Shown: positions 52,506 through 63,336, numbered from the stretch's first letter. The stretch: DNA of 64,000 nucleotides from Alteromonas gracilis (GCF_002993325.1 NZ_PVNO01000025.1:310001-374000), one strand, 5' to 3'. Program-made: numbers and translations. The notes: generated from the letters alone by a model not told the origin.

Positions 52506-54476
52506 TTACTTAAGCAAGTGAATAAAATGTTGGTGCTTGTGATAGTGATCGATCACGTCATTGATGACCGAAATCTTAGACCAGCCCATAATATCATAGT
52601 TTTGGCCACCCTCAGACAAATGCACCTCGGCGCGATAGTACGTCGCCTTTTTATTTTCGTCTAGTTCAGATGTTTCACTTGGGCCAAATTCAGGCTGTTC
52701 TGTTGGCATCAGATAAACAGCATAAACAAACTCAGGATCGTTCCCCATATCAACCGTTAATATGAGCGCCTCTTCGTTGTCTTCTATGTTTATTTCGAAC
52801 TGCTGCGTTTTAAACTCGTCGCCTACCTCGGTGAGTGCTGGCTTAACTACTTTATTAACATAACGACGCACCGCACTTTCGTCAGGAAAAGACACTATGT
52901 TTTCTAACCTATCTTTCCAGTTTTTATCTGAATCGTTGTGCTGAGGCGTACCTGCCATTACTTGTAAGCTCTCCCGTTTATACGCTTCAATTCTCAAGGC
53001 TTTAAGCAAGCCAAATATCGAAATAAGCAAAACAATCGCAAAAGGTAAGGCAGCGGCTATCGTCATTGTTTGCAATGCACCCAGCCCACCGGCGTAAAGC
53101 AGCACTGAACTCACTACACCTACTCCTACGGCCCAATAAACTCGCTGCCATAGCGGCGTATTATTCTCACCATGAGAGCAGAGCATATCTACAACCATTG
53201 CACCTGAGTCACAAGATGTAACAAAGAATACGATTACCATAAGAACTGCGATAAAGCTAAGCAACGATGAAAACGGGAACTGTTCTAAAAAGACAAAAAG
53301 CGCTACAGATGTATCTTCGTTAACCATTTGGGCTAGAACGTCTTTACCCTGAACTAGTACTTGATCGATTGCGGCATTACCGAAAACCGTCATCCAAAAG
53401 AGCGTGAATGCCGAGGGTATTAGAAGTACACCCAACACAAACTCTCGAATAGTTCGACCGTAAGAGATTCGCGCGATAAATAGCCCTACAAATGGTGCCC
53501 AGGCTAACCACCATCCCCAATAGAATATGGTCCAACCGCCAATCCAATCTGTTTTTTCGTACGCAAACAAATTGAAGGTATTACGAACTATATCAGATAG
53601 GTAAGCACCAGTGTTTTGCATAAAGGCTTGAAGTAAAAATACCGTGGGGCCCAATACCAAAACAATCAGGAGCAATATTATCGCCAGTATCATATTGGTT
53701 TCTGATAGGCGGCGAATGCCTTTCTCTAAGCCCGTAGTAACTGAAATCACGGCAAGACCAACCACGCCAGCCATGATAGCTATTTGAACGCCAGTGTTCG
53801 ACGGCAATCCAAATAAATAGTTAAAGCCAGCGTTTACCTGAGATGCACCAAAGCCCAATGAGGTAGATACACCAAATACCGTTGATGTTACCGCAAAGAT
53901 ATCAACAACGTGACCAGGCCAGCCGTAAATCCGGTCGCCAATTAGAGGATAAAGCGCAGATCGCAGAGTTAGTGGTAAGTTTTGGCGATAAGCGAAGTAA
54001 CCCAAGATTAATGCTACTACGGCATATATTGCCCATGCGTGAACACCCCAGTGGAAAAAGGTCGTTTTCATCGCCTCACGCACCGCGTCAATACTTTCAG
54101 CTTGCGCAGTAGGAGGTGCTAAAAAGTGCATTAAGGGTTCTGCGACACCGAAAAACATCAAGCCAATACCCATGCCAGCAGCAAACAGCATGCTAAGCCA
54201 TGTACCGAAACCGAACTCTGGTGTGGCATGGTCTGGGCCTAACTTAATTTCTCCATAGCGAGACATGCCCAAAAAGACTACGAAAACCACGATGACTGCA
54301 ACAGTAAACACGTAAAACCAACTCCCGTTGGTCACAATCACACTTTGCAAGTTTTGAAAGAGAGCATCCGCTGTTTCCGGAGTGCCTGCAGCAAAAATAA
54401 GTAAACAGAGGATCAATGCTGATGATGATAAAAACACCGGTTTGTTAAGAGGGGATTTCTTTTCGTTTTCGCTCAC
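52506..54476 (-). CDS. BCCT-family transporter (betaine/choline type)
   Basis: A 656-residue membrane protein with twelve helices, the BCCT signature FYWGWWLAWAPFVGLFIARIS and GMGIGLMFFGVAEPLMHF. It imports a quaternary ammonium compound such as choline or glycine betaine, probably as osmoprotectant. A long soluble C-terminal tail (about 150 residues) is typical of BetT-like members that sense osmolality. GTG 54476 with AAAGGAA upstream fits better than the ATG six codons earlier. Confidence 0.88.
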   Translation of the reverse strand: MSENEKKSPLNKPVFLSSSALILCLLIFAAGTPETADALFQNLQSVIVTNGSWFYVFTVAVIVVFVVFLGMSRYGEIKLGPDHATPEFGFGTWLSMLFAAGMGIGLMFFGVAEPLMHFLAPPTAQAESIDAVREAMKTTFFHWGVHAWAIYAVVALILGYFAYRQNLPLTLRSALYPLIGDRIYGWPGHVVDIFAVTSTVFGVSTSLGFGASQVNAGFNYLFGLPSNTGVQIAIMAGVVGLAVISVTTGLEKGIRRLSETNMILAIILLLIVLVLGPTVFLLQAFMQNTGAYLSDIVRNTFNLFAYEKTDWIGGWTIFYWGWWLAWAPFVGLFIARISYGRTIREFVLGVLLIPSAFTLFWMTVFGNAAIDQVLVQGKDVLAQMVNEDTSVALFVFLEQFPFSSLLSFIAVLMVIVFFVTSCDSGAMVVDMLCSHGENNTPLWQRVYWAVGVGVVSSVLLYAGGLGALQTMTIAAALPFAIVLLISIFGLLKALRIEAYKRESLQVMAGTPQHNDSDKNWKDRLENIVSFPDESAVRRYVNKVVKPALTEVGDEFKTQQFEINIEDNEEALILTVDMGNDPEFVYAVYLMPTEQPEFGPSETSELDENKKATYYRAEVHLSEGGQNYDIMGWSKISVINDVIDHYHKHQHFIHLLK

Positions 54477-54676
54477 GCAGTAATTTCCTTTCACCTTTAA
54501 TATTAATTATCAGTAATACGGTGAAATATACCGCATGGAGCATTTTTTATAAATATCAAATGAAATAATTAGCTTTGTATGTATTTATTTTGAAGAGAGT
54601 GTTTACTTCATCCTTGTCGGCCATTAAAAGCTCATAAAAATAAACTTAACGCTAGCCTTTAAAGACTTTGGATTAA

Positions 54677-54693
54677 AGTCTAACCGTTAGACT
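54677..54693. promoter_or_regulatory. 17-bp perfect dyad AGTCTAAC-C-GTTAGACT
   Basis: The dyad lies between the divergent BCCT and TPR-like genes, in a 460-base gap otherwise AT-rich and featureless apart from an overlapping AGACTTT/AAAGTCT hairpin (54664-54682). MarR proteins bind such dyads, but the target assignment is speculation. Confidence 0.4.
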
Positions 54694-54941
54694 AGTAATT
54701 ATATTTCTATTTTGCATTTTTATATATGTTCGTTTTAATAAGTGTTTTAACTAAACGCTTGCAAAAAATAAAAACTAATGGAGGAAATACACATAGATAC
54801 GAAGAACTCAGCTTAACTTTGCAATTGTCGCTGCACTGGATACCACTCCTCTGGCCACGCGAGAATCAAAAGCGCGCGCTAACTACTACAAAAAGGGTTT
54901 TTAACATATACTTCATACAAAATAAAAGCAGTGCCCTAGTA

Positions 54942-55856
54942 ATGATAAAAACCCCATCACTCAGCATTTTATTATTCTTTACGTTTTTTCTATTTCATAT
55001 AAACGCCGCATCACAAGATATCCAGCCACTTTGTGAAGAAAGTGCTGACGAGTGTTTAGCGAAGATAAGCGCACAGCAAAGCTATTTAGATGAGAACACA
55101 CCTCCATGGTGGGCGCTTCAAGTGAGAAGGCTTGATATCTTATTTAACGTTCAACGTTTCGATGAGCTTTATGGTCTTCTAAGGCCTTGGCTTGAAAATA
55201 CTAACTCTAAAGTGTTACCAGAGTACAAGCCCGTAGTGTCTTTATTTTTTGGTAAGTGGTTAAGAGCCAACGGACGAGAAAACGAGGCAATTGTAGCACT
55301 CACTGAGGCTTTAACGGGGCTAAAAGCGCAGTATGAAAAAATGCCGTCTCCTGAAGTGGGTACACGAGTTTTAAATCTTCTTGGTGTGCTTGGTAAAACA
55401 AAAGAAGCGCAGGATTTTGCCGTCCGACTTGAAGGTGAAGACTATGATGCGCCCATTTTCTACAAAGAAATTTTTGCTGAACTAGGGCATTTAGCATTAA
55501 GAGAAGGCGACAATGCGAAGCATATTGAGTATCGCATTAAATCGTTACATTGGGCTTTGAAGCTACCCAATCTACAGCAGCAAGCTGTCGCCTACAGCAA
55601 TTACGCTGTGGCGCTTCGCAATAACGAAAATTACGAAGAGGCCGAGAAAGCTTTTCTAAAAGGTTTAGCCTGTGCCAAGCAAGCGAAGGATGTTGCCCAA
55701 GTTAACAGTATTAAGTTACGTATAGCGGAAAACGCAACGCTTGATAATGATGCTGAAAAAGCAAGACATTGGCTTAAGCGGGTATCTGTAGAAGGGCTTC
55801 CACCCTTACAGCTTGCACGCTACAGAAAGTTGGTCAGAGAAAACGCTCCGAATTAA
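54942..55856 (+). CDS. Exported TPR-like protein
   Basis: A 304-residue protein with signal peptide (MIKTPSLSILLFFTFFLFHINAAS) and tetratricopeptide-like helical repeats (for example YSNYAVALRNNENYEEAEKAFLKGLACAKQAKD). Likely periplasmic scaffold; partner unknown. The frame opens at 54726, but the signal peptide defines ATG 54942. Two CE-rich residues (CEESADEC) follow the cleavage region. Confidence 0.65.
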   Translation: MIKTPSLSILLFFTFFLFHINAASQDIQPLCEESADECLAKISAQQSYLDENTPPWWALQVRRLDILFNVQRFDELYGLLRPWLENTNSKVLPEYKPVVSLFFGKWLRANGRENEAIVALTEALTGLKAQYEKMPSPEVGTRVLNLLGVLGKTKEAQDFAVRLEGEDYDAPIFYKEIFAELGHLALREGDNAKHIEYRIKSLHWALKLPNLQQQAVAYSNYAVALRNNENYEEAEKAFLKGLACAKQAKDVAQVNSIKLRIAENATLDNDAEKARHWLKRVSVEGLPPLQLARYRKLVRENAPN

Positions 55857-55933
55857 TTTTTGAGTCTTATTCAGTTAAATGCAGGCAATAGAAATATAGT
55901 GCAACGCTTTTGTTATTACCTGCATCTAGCTTG

Positions 55934-56746
55934 CTAATACTTTCTACGCTTAAGACCCGTTTCAGCCAATATCTTTGCCGAAATTTCTTCAATCGAATAC
56001 TTAGTGCTGTTTAAAAACGGAATTTTTTCCTTTCTGTATAAGTTTTCAACCTCTCGAAGCTCCATTCTACATTGTGGTAACGACGCATATTTACTGTTTG
56101 CACGACGCTCTGAACGTATTTGATGAAGTCTATCGGCCGCAATGGTCAATCCAAAAAGTTTATGCTTAAACCGGCGTAACGCAGGGGGAAGTTTCAGCAT
56201 GTCGCCCATATCTTCTTCGGTAAACGGATAGTTTGCTGCTTTTATTCCGTATTGAAGGGCCAGATAAAGGCTCGTTGGGGTTTTTCCAGAGCGAGAAACG
56301 CCAGTAAGTATGATGTCGGCTTCATCGTAATCCTTGAGGTTAGAGCCATCATCATTGGCCAGCGCATAGTTTACCGCCTCTATTCTGATGTCGTAGGTGG
56401 TTTCATGAATACTGTGTGTGCGATGCTTTTCAGGTTTAGAAGGTACACCCAACACTTTTTCGAGGGGAGCCACAAATTGGTCTAGGAAATTGTAGTTAAT
56501 ACCCACAGACTTAGAGATAATCTTGCGTACATCTACATTCACAATTGTATAAAAAACGAGCGGCCTCTCTCCGGTGTCTTGAAAACTTTCAGAAATTTGC
56601 TGCAAAACTTTATGAGCTTGTTCTTCAGTTTCAACGAAAGGGATGGTGTTGTGATTAAAAGAAACAGGGAAGAGTGAAAGCAGGGCGTGGCCGAAGACCT
56701 CTGCTGTAATGGCGGTACCATCTGATATATAAAAAGCTGTGCGCAC
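55934..56746 (-). CDS. ppsR: PEP synthetase regulatory kinase/pyrophosphorylase
   Basis: A 270-residue DUF299 protein with the P-loop GVSRSGKT at residues 149-156 and the family block LYLALQYGIKAANYPFTEED. It reversibly phosphorylates a Thr of PEP synthase using ADP, and reverses it with phosphate. It is divergent from ppsA, the usual arrangement. The region between holds a GTTTCAGGT/ACCTGAAAC inverted repeat. Confidence 0.93.
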   Translation of the reverse strand: MRTAFYISDGTAITAEVFGHALLSLFPVSFNHNTIPFVETEEQAHKVLQQISESFQDTGERPLVFYTIVNVDVRKIISKSVGINYNFLDQFVAPLEKVLGVPSKPEKHRTHSIHETTYDIRIEAVNYALANDDGSNLKDYDEADIILTGVSRSGKTPTSLYLALQYGIKAANYPFTEEDMGDMLKLPPALRRFKHKLFGLTIAADRLHQIRSERRANSKYASLPQCRMELREVENLYRKEKIPFLNSTKYSIEEISAKILAETGLKRRKY

Positions 56747-56944
56747 AACAATTCCTTAACATTGGTGTAATTTAATTACAAAATTAATAAAGGGTTTACA
56801 TTCCGAATTCCCCCATTCTAAGATGATTTCGTCGAAAAGCTACACGGTTCTTGTGAATGGCGACAAATTACAATCTATTTGCCGTCAAACTGAATGAACA
56901 TGGGTAACGGTGGGATTCACCACTAATCGACGAGAATTTGATGT

Positions 56945-56976
56945 GTTTCAGGTAATAAAAAGCACAAACCTGAAAC
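56945..56976. promoter_or_regulatory. 9-bp perfect inverted repeat in the ppsA leader
   Basis: GTTTCAGGT (56945-56953) and ACCTGAAAC (56968-56976) are exact inverses 14 bases apart and 43 bases before ppsA. It may be an operator or leader hairpin. A canonical Cra box was not found. Confidence 0.4.
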
Positions 56977-57018
56977 TTACCTCATACCCTACACATAAAA
57001 AAGCTGGAGGCTTGGGCT

Positions 57019-59391
57019 GTGCAAGAATACGTACTTTGGTATCAAGAACTGGGCATGCATGATGTGGGTCGCGTAGGCGGCAAAAATGCATCATTAGGCG
57101 AGATGATTTCAAACCTGGCTAACGCCGGAGTGCAGGTGCCGGGTGGCTTTGCAACTACCGCTGAAGCATTCAATGAGTTTCTAGAGCAAAGTGGTCTAGA
57201 AGCAAGGATCCATGAAGTACTAGACTCGCTTGATGTCGACGATGTGAACGCACTGTCTGAAGCGGGCAAGAACATTCGTCAATGGATCATCGACACGCCT
57301 TTTCAAGGAAAGCTAGAAGAAGAAATCAAAACTGCGTTTGTGACGCTTCAGGGCGATGCGGGCGAAGAAGCGTCATTTGCTGTACGTTCTTCTGCGACTG
57401 CTGAAGATATGCCGGATGCGTCGTTCGCTGGTCAACAAGAAACTTTCCTTAACGTTAAAGGTTATGAAGCTGTGCTTGTGGCGATAAAGCACGTGTTCGC
57501 ATCACTTTTCAATGACCGCGCCATTTCTTACCGCGTACACCAAGGTTACGACCACAAAGGCGTAGCGCTATCTGCAGGTATTCAGCGTATGGTGCGCAGT
57601 GATATCGCGTCGTCAGGTGTTATGTTTACTATTGATACAGAGTCTGGTTTTGAAGACGTTGTATTCATTACCAGCTCATTTGGTTTAGGCGAAATGGTAG
57701 TGCAGGGTGCGGTTAATCCTGACGAATTTTACGTACACAAGCCAACCTTAGATAAAGGGTTACCGGCAATTGTTCGTCGTAACCTGGGTAGCAAGCTTAC
57801 CAAAATGGTGTATTCAGACGATGAAGCACACGGTAAGCAAGTGTCTATCGTTGATATTGATGTTGCTGATAGCAAAACGTTCTCATTGACTGACGATGAA
57901 GTAATGGAGCTAGCGAAGCAGGCACAAATTATTGAAAACCACTACAAGCGTCCGATGGACATTGAGTGGGCTAAAGATGGCGCAGACGGCAAACTTTACA
58001 TCGTTCAGGCGCGTCCAGAGACGGTACGCAGCCGTGAAGACTCGCAAAGCATAGAGCGTTTCCAGCTTAAAGGTCAAAGCAACATCGTGTGTGAAGGCCG
58101 TGCAATTGGTCACAAGATTGGCGCAGGCGTAGCCAAAGTACTCGATTCAATTGAAGAGATGGACAAAATCCAGGCAGGTGATGTACTGGTAACTGACATG
58201 ACAGACCCTGATTGGGAACCTATCATGAAAAAAGCGTCTGCCATTGTTACCAACCGAGGTGGCCGTACTTGTCACGCGGCAATCATCGCTCGTGAACTTG
58301 GCATACCAGCGGTTGTTGGTTGCGGTAACGCGACTGATAGCATTCAAAACGGCGACAAGATAACTGTGTCTTGTGCTGAAGGTGATACCGGCTTTATCTA
58401 TGGTGATGAGCTTGAGTTCGATGTTGTGACATCACGCATTGATGCGATGCCAGACCTACCGCTTAAAGTAATGATGAACGTGGGTAACCCAGATCGCGCG
58501 TTTGATTTCGCTCGCTTACCCAATGCTGGTGTTGGTCTTGCTCGCCTTGAATTTATTATCAACCGAATGATTGGTGTGCACCCTAAAGCGCTACTTAATT
58601 TCGACAGTCAGCCGGAAGAGTTGAAAGAAGAAATTAACGACATGATAGCGGGCTACGAATCGCCTACAGAATACTATATTGAGAAATTGGTAGAAGGTAT
58701 TTCAACTATTGGTGCGGCATTCTCGCCAGAGAAAGTCATTGTTCGTATGTCAGATTTCAAATCGAACGAATATTTCAACTTGGTTGGTGGTTACCAGTAC
58801 GAACCCGATGAAGAAAATCCAATGCTGGGCTTTCGTGGTGCAAGCCGTTATATCTCCGAAGACTTCCGCGATTGTTTTGCACTAGAGTGTGAGGCTATCA
58901 AGCGCGTTCGTAATAAAATGGGTTTAACTAACGTTGAGATCATGATCCCGTTTGTTCGCACTTTAGAGGAAGGCCGTAAGGTTATCGAGCTACTAGAAGA
59001 GCAGGGGCTTAAGAAAGGTGAAGATGGTCTTCGCGTTATTATGATGTGTGAACTACCATCGAACGCGCTACTTGCCGACCAGTTCCTAGACATCTTTGAT
59101 GGCTTCTCAATTGGCTCTAACGACTTAACACAGCTAACGCTAGGGTTAGACCGAGACAGTGGCTTAATTGCTCACTTGTTTGATGAACGTGATGAGGCAG
59201 TAAAAGCATTACTTTCAATGGCAATTCAAGCAGCGAAGAAACGTGGCAAGTACGTAGGTATTTGTGGTCAAGGACCGTCTGATCACGAAGATTTCGCAGC
59301 GTGGTTGGTAGATGAAGGTATCGACTCGGTATCACTCAACCCAGACACGGTTGTAGAGACATGGCTATATCTTGCTGAAAAGCACGGTTAA
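57019..59391 (+). CDS. ppsA: Phosphoenolpyruvate synthase
   Basis: A 790-residue PEP synthase: N-terminal nucleotide-binding domain ([11 protein letters not shown]), the phosphohistidine domain with [21 protein letters not shown] (catalytic His near residue 420) and the C-terminal PEP-binding TIM barrel ([27 protein letters not shown]). It makes PEP from pyruvate and ATP for gluconeogenesis, and PpsR controls it by Thr phosphorylation next to the catalytic His. Start is GTG 57019 with CTGGAGG upstream. Full length. Confidence 0.96.
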   Translation: MQEYVLWYQELGMHDVGRVGGKNASLGEMISNLANAGVQVPGGFATTAEAFNEFLEQSGLEARIHEVLDSLDVDDVNALSEAGKNIRQWIIDTPFQGKLEEEIKTAFVTLQGDAGEEASFAVRSSATAEDMPDASFAGQQETFLNVKGYEAVLVAIKHVFASLFNDRAISYRVHQGYDHKGVALSAGIQRMVRSDIASSGVMFTIDTESGFEDVVFITSSFGLGEMVVQGAVNPDEFYVHKPTLDKGLPAIVRRNLGSKLTKMVYSDDEAHGKQVSIVDIDVADSKTFSLTDDEVMELAKQAQIIENHYKRPMDIEWAKDGADGKLYIVQARPETVRSREDSQSIERFQLKGQSNIVCEGRAIGHKIGAGVAKVLDSIEEMDKIQAGDVLVTDMTDPDWEPIMKKASAIVTNRGGRTCHAAIIARELGIPAVVGCGNATDSIQNGDKITVSCAEGDTGFIYGDELEFDVVTSRIDAMPDLPLKVMMNVGNPDRAFDFARLPNAGVGLARLEFIINRMIGVHPKALLNFDSQPEELKEEINDMIAGYESPTEYYIEKLVEGISTIGAAFSPEKVIVRMSDFKSNEYFNLVGGYQYEPDEENPMLGFRGASRYISEDFRDCFALECEAIKRVRNKMGLTNVEIMIPFVRTLEEGRKVIELLEEQGLKKGEDGLRVIMMCELPSNALLADQFLDIFDGFSIGSNDLTQLTLGLDRDSGLIAHLFDERDEAVKALLSMAIQAAKKRGKYVGICGQGPSDHEDFAAWLVDEGIDSVSLNPDTVVETWLYLAEKHG

Positions 59392-59472
59392 TAGCGTAAC
59401 GTTATGGCTCTTAGCTTAATAAGTGTTTAGTTAGCGATTTTTCTAACATCAGAGCCAGCTATAACGTTTTTT

Positions 59473-59498
59473 AAAAGAGACCTTTGGGTCTCTTTTTT
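59473..59498 (+). terminator. Terminator of ppsA
   Basis: AAAGAGACC-TTT-GGGTCTCTTTTTT is an ideal hairpin with T run. Confidence 0.85.
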
Positions 59499-59605
59499 AT
59501 TGGTTATTACTGAATATATTGCCGATATAGTATGGTTATATGCCAGTGGTACATTCCTTAAAAAAACAGTGGTTATTTCGCAAAAGTATGTGTTTTTGCC
59601 CATTG

Positions 59606-59644
59606 ATTACATGACTTTATGTAATAAAAAATGTAATATTACAT
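59606..59644. promoter_or_regulatory. Cluster of four ATTACAT half-sites
   Basis: ATTACAT at 59606-59612, its inverse ATGTAAT at 59619-59625, and a perfect 14-bp palindrome ATGTAATATTACAT at 59631-59644. The four half-sites lie 52 bases upstream of a 49-residue gene and form a likely operator array for a dimeric repressor or activator. Confidence 0.5.
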
Positions 59645-59695
59645 AGTGACTTTCACATTGAATCTTAGATTAATAATTAACTTGGTTGAACTCTT

Positions 59696-59845
59696 ATGGC
59701 ACATAATGACAGCACAGTTTCAGTAAACACCTCTGAAGAGAATGTTATGCAATCACGCTCTGCAGTAGAGCAGCTGGCGGAAGCGCAAAAAGAAATTAAC
59801 GAACTAAAAATGCAGTTGATGTGGATGGAACGCAACTACGAATAA
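59696..59845 (+). CDS. 49-residue coiled-coil protein
   Basis: A 49-codon gene (MAHNDSTVSVNTSEENVMQS then RSAVEQLAEAQKEINELKMQ...) whose second half is a regular coiled coil, ending WMERNYE. The region before it has a cluster of palindromic ATTACAT sites, and a strong terminator follows the stop 16 bases on. This promoter-operator-gene-terminator layout argues for a real, regulated small protein. It may resemble SlyX-like coiled coils, weakly. No recognised function. Confidence 0.6.
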   Translation: MAHNDSTVSVNTSEENVMQSRSAVEQLAEAQKEINELKMQLMWMERNYE

Positions 59846-59861
59846 ATACTGAGTTGATGTG

Positions 59862-59887
59862 CTCGGGCTCAATGAGTCCGAGTTTTA
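59862..59887 (+). terminator. Terminator of the 49-residue gene
   Basis: CTCGGGCTC-AAT-GAGTCCGAG is a 9-bp stem with one wobble pair, followed by TTTTATT. Confidence 0.75.
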
Positions 59888-59905
59888 TTGTTTATTAGAA
59901 ACTAT

Positions 59906-59925
59906 AACATGAAAGTTTTCATGTT
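59906..59925. promoter_or_regulatory. 20-bp perfect palindrome AACATGAAA-GT-TTTCATGTT
   Basis: A perfect dyad upstream of the 73-residue membrane protein gene. It may be an operator; a further TTTCAT follows ten bases on. Confidence 0.45.
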
Positions 59926-60041
59926 TACTTTCATATTCTGAAGCTTATCTACAAAGCATTGTGTTTCTTTCGCATTGCCTTTAATGTGCTAATGTAATTA
60001 CGTAACGTTAGCAGTATTTTAGGCGCAGGAGAGGAAACAAA

Positions 60042-60263
60042 ATGGCTTATCGATTCAAGTTTTTTGCTCAGCCTGTAATCAGTAATGTAAGGACCCTTTG
60101 TGAAGCAGCGCTAGTAGAATTCACAATCGGCCTAATATGCGCAGTTTTTGCTTACGCAAGTTATGGTATTTTTATTCATCTTTTCGTTGCGTGCGTCATC
60201 ATATCCGCCGCATGTTTCTGCCTGAGCATCTACAACCTTTGTTGCCTTTTCTCTCATCCTTAA
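60042..60263 (+). CDS. Small membrane protein (73 residues)
   Basis: A short protein with two hydrophobic helices (FTIGLICAVFAYASYGIFIHLF and VACVIISAACFCLSIYNLCCLF), no family recognised. A good ribosome site (GGAGAGGAAAC before ATG) and a palindromic upstream region support it. Cys-rich second helix. Function unknown. Confidence 0.55.
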   Translation: MAYRFKFFAQPVISNVRTLCEAALVEFTIGLICAVFAYASYGIFIHLFVACVIISAACFCLSIYNLCCLFSHP

Positions 60264-60387
60264 AAGCCTTCAATTAACCACTGAATCGTTTGATTAAAAT
60301 TGGGGTTTACTATTACGGTTAAAACAAGGGAATTAACTCAGGCCAAAGTTACACTTGAAGCTGAGGATGTCACATAAGTACATTCAT

Positions 60388-60424
60388 AAAAAAGGGTAAA
60401 CACATGTTGTGTTTACCCTTTTTT
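60388..60424. terminator. Bidirectional terminator before iorB
   Basis: AAAGGGTAAACACA and TGTGTTTACCCTTT form a long stem with A and T flanks; it ends the molybdenum hydroxylase operon and anything from the left. Confidence 0.85.
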
Positions 60425-60505
60425 GATGCATTACACGCACCGCTTTGCAGTTAATTTTCAGTGCTGGTAATGACTCGTTTTTTTAGGCCATTAGTACTTT
60501 TATCA

Positions 60506-62767
60506 TTAGGCTTTTAGTTGGTTTCCGATAGGTAACTGACGAATACGCTTACCACATGCTGCAAATATAGCGTTACAAAGTGCTGGCGCGTATACCGGTG
60601 TTGCCGGTTCGCCTACACCAGCAGGCGGTGCATCGCTTTCAACTATTTCTACTTCAACGTCTAACGGTGAGTCACTCATGCGCGGTACACGATAGTTGTG
60701 GAAGTTACTTTGCTGTACGCGGCCTTTATCGAAGGTAATACCGTCACTGATAGCAGTAGTGATACCGTACACCGAACCACCTTGGGTTTGATTTTTGACG
60801 GTATCAGTGTTCACCACTGTACCAGCATCGATGGCAACCCAAGACTTAATAACGTTAAGATCGCCAGCCTCAGACACTTCTACTTCGACCACAGTGGCTA
60901 CATAGGTCAAGAAACTGCGGTGTGCGGCAATACCTAAGCCGCGCCCTTTAGGCATCTCTCGACCCCAGCCAGCCATGTCAGACACTTTTTCGATAACGTT
61001 ACGCAGGCGGCCTGTGTCTAGTGGATAGACCGACTTATCGCCCCAATAGTTGTTGTACTCGGCTTTTTGTTCAGTAACATCCAAAATTCTGTCAGGGCCG
61101 ATGACTTCTAACAAGTAGTCTTTCGAATCTTTGCCTGCTTTGTGCGCCGCTTCATTAATAAACGACTGAACCGCAAAGGCATGGAAGATGTTTGATACGG
61201 AACGCATCCATCCTATACGCGCTTTAGCGGGGGCTTCACCGCGTTCTAGCTTCATGTTTGGCGTAAGAATAGGGTTGTCTGTAAAGCCCAAATCTAGTTC
61301 AAAGCTAAACGGCGCGTTAGCACCCTCTTGAAAGGTAGAGGCAATCGGTGAAAACGCCGTTCTGTGAAGATAAGCGTCAATTTTGCCGTTTTCATCGAGG
61401 GCTGCTTCAACATGCTGAGCAGAGACTGCATGATAGAAACCGTGCTGAATATCATCTTCACGGGTCCATTGAACGCGAATTGGTTTACCTGTTTTCATTG
61501 AAAGGTATGCTGCTTCAGCAGAGAAATCAGGTTTAGACTTACGCCCGAATGCACCGCCTAACATGGTAACGTGGACGTTGATTTTCTCTTTGTCCATGCC
61601 AACCATGGCGCCTACTGTTTCCATGTCAGCCTGTGGGTTTTGCGTTGCGGCCCACACGTCTACGCGGTCTTTGTGGTACATTGCTGTAGCGCACGGTGGC
61701 TCCATCGGCGCTTGAGCAAGATGCGGCACATAGTAGTCAGCAACAAGCTTGTCGCTGGCTTTTTCTAAAACACTTAGCGCATCACCTTTTTCTCTTACAA
61801 GGGCCTGGGGGGCATTTACCGTGTTAAGCAGCTGCTCTTTAAAGCTTTCTGAATTATAGTCGCCGTTTGCTCCGTCATCCCAGGTTACTTCTAGCGCTTT
61901 GCGGCCCTGCCACGCAGCCCATGTATTGTTAGCAATGACGGCTATGCCACCTTTCGGTTGGAACTGAGGCGCACCTTTAGGCGCAGGCATTTCAATAACG
62001 TCAACGACACCTTTTACTGCTTTTGCTTTTTCTGCGTTAAAGCTTTTTACCTTACCGCCTACTACAGGTGGGCGCTCAATGATTGCAACAAGCGCTTTAG
62101 GTTCACGAACATCAGCTGCAAACGTGGCTTTGCCGGTAACAATATCTTGAAGGTCGATATGCGCCATACCTGTGTTGATATAACGCCACTCTTTTCTGTC
62201 TTTAAGCTTCAGCTTATCTGCTTCTGGCGGCGTAATGGTAAGCGCATCGTCGATTAAGTCTTTATAGGCCAGGGTTTTACCTGATGTGTGTGTGACAACA
62301 TGCTGCGCGGCAACACAGGTATTTGGCTCAACACCCCAGCGTTTTGCTGCAGCGTGTTGCATCATATAGCGTACGCTTGCGCCCATTTCACGTAAACGCT
62401 GCATATTAAAGCGAATACTGCGCGAGCCATCCGTGTTTTGGTCACCGTATTTAGGGTCGCCTTTACCTTGTATAATAATTACTTTTTCCCAGGACGCTTC
62501 CATTTCGTCTGCGACAATTTGTGCTATTGCTGTGCGGATCTGCTGGCCCATCTCACTGCGGTGACAGGTCACTTCAACCATACCGTCAGGGCGAAGTGCA
62601 ATAAATAAGTTTGCACGTTTTGCATTTTCAGCTGGTTTCGCTAAAACGCCAGCCATCGCACGTGGCGCGCTGCCTACGAAATAAGTGCCAAGAACCAAAG
62701 CGCCTGCCGCTGCTGTGGATTTCAAAAAGCTACGGCGATTCATATCAAAATAAGTATTCTCGCTCAT
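60506..62767 (-). CDS. Molybdenum hydroxylase large subunit (IorB type)
   Basis: A 753-residue aldehyde oxidase/xanthine dehydrogenase family protein with a Tat signal ([18 protein letters not shown]) and the MCD-binding motif [22 protein letters not shown] at the C-terminus and the moco-binding segment [13 protein letters not shown]. It is the isoquinoline 1-oxidoreductase beta subunit type, which acts on N-heterocycles or aldehydes in the periplasm; the substrate here is unknown. Its ATG overlaps the stop of the small subunit, so the two are co-translated. Confidence 0.88.
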   Translation of the reverse strand: MSENTYFDMNRRSFLKSTAAAGALVLGTYFVGSAPRAMAGVLAKPAENAKRANLFIALRPDGMVEVTCHRSEMGQQIRTAIAQIVADEMEASWEKVIIIQGKGDPKYGDQNTDGSRSIRFNMQRLREMGASVRYMMQHAAAKRWGVEPNTCVAAQHVVTHTSGKTLAYKDLIDDALTITPPEADKLKLKDRKEWRYINTGMAHIDLQDIVTGKATFAADVREPKALVAIIERPPVVGGKVKSFNAEKAKAVKGVVDVIEMPAPKGAPQFQPKGGIAVIANNTWAAWQGRKALEVTWDDGANGDYNSESFKEQLLNTVNAPQALVREKGDALSVLEKASDKLVADYYVPHLAQAPMEPPCATAMYHKDRVDVWAATQNPQADMETVGAMVGMDKEKINVHVTMLGGAFGRKSKPDFSAEAAYLSMKTGKPIRVQWTREDDIQHGFYHAVSAQHVEAALDENGKIDAYLHRTAFSPIASTFQEGANAPFSFELDLGFTDNPILTPNMKLERGEAPAKARIGWMRSVSNIFHAFAVQSFINEAAHKAGKDSKDYLLEVIGPDRILDVTEQKAEYNNYWGDKSVYPLDTGRLRNVIEKVSDMAGWGREMPKGRGLGIAAHRSFLTYVATVVEVEVSEAGDLNVIKSWVAIDAGTVVNTDTVKNQTQGGSVYGITTAISDGITFDKGRVQQSNFHNYRVPRMSDSPLDVEVEIVESDAPPAGVGEPATPVYAPALCNAIFAACGKRIRQLPIGNQLKA

Positions 62768-63270
62768 GCTTCTTCTCCCGCTTGGCTTGGGTCAAAGTAG
62801 CCTACGCCTGCACTGCCGGTCATTGATTTCGATGCTGATTTGATAGCTTTGTGAATGCGGGGGTAGGTACCGCAACGGCAGATGTTGCCAGACATATTCT
62901 GGACAATTTCCTCATCGCTAGGCGTTGGATTGGTAGATAATAGGCTGGCTGCCTGCATAATTTGGCCGCATTGGCAGAATCCACACTGGGGTACTTTATG
63001 TTCTACCCATGCCTTTTGAACCGGATGGTCGCCGTTTTCACTGAGCCCTTCGATAGTCGTAATCTCTTTGCCTTGAACTGTAGATACTGGCATTACGCAA
63101 GAGCGCTGCGCTACGCCATCGATGTGTACAGTACAAGCCCCGCACTGTGCCATACCACAGCCAAACTTAGGTCCTGTAAGATTTAATTCGTCACGAAGGT
63201 ACCACAACACTGGTGTTGATGGGTCACCAGAAAATTCGTGTTTGTTACCATTAACGGTAAACGTGATCAT
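62764..63270 (-). CDS. Molybdenum hydroxylase [2Fe-2S] small subunit (IorA type)
   Basis: A 168-residue ferredoxin-like protein with the plant-type cluster [12 protein letters not shown] (Cys at about 40-60) and a second cluster in the C-terminal helical domain (CGFCQCGQI and CRCGTY). It passes electrons from the molybdenum site of IorB. I chose ATG 63270 with GGAG upstream; the frame opens 22 codons earlier. Confidence 0.88.
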   Translation of the reverse strand: MITFTVNGNKHEFSGDPSTPVLWYLRDELNLTGPKFGCGMAQCGACTVHIDGVAQRSCVMPVSTVQGKEITTIEGLSENGDHPVQKAWVEHKVPQCGFCQCGQIMQAASLLSTNPTPSDEEIVQNMSGNICRCGTYPRIHKAIKSASKSMTGSAGVGYFDPSQAGEEA

Positions 63271-63336
63271 GATCTTGTCTCCATAGGTAAGCGAAAGATA
63301 TGACCTGACCAGATTAACTAAATATGGTCTACCCAA

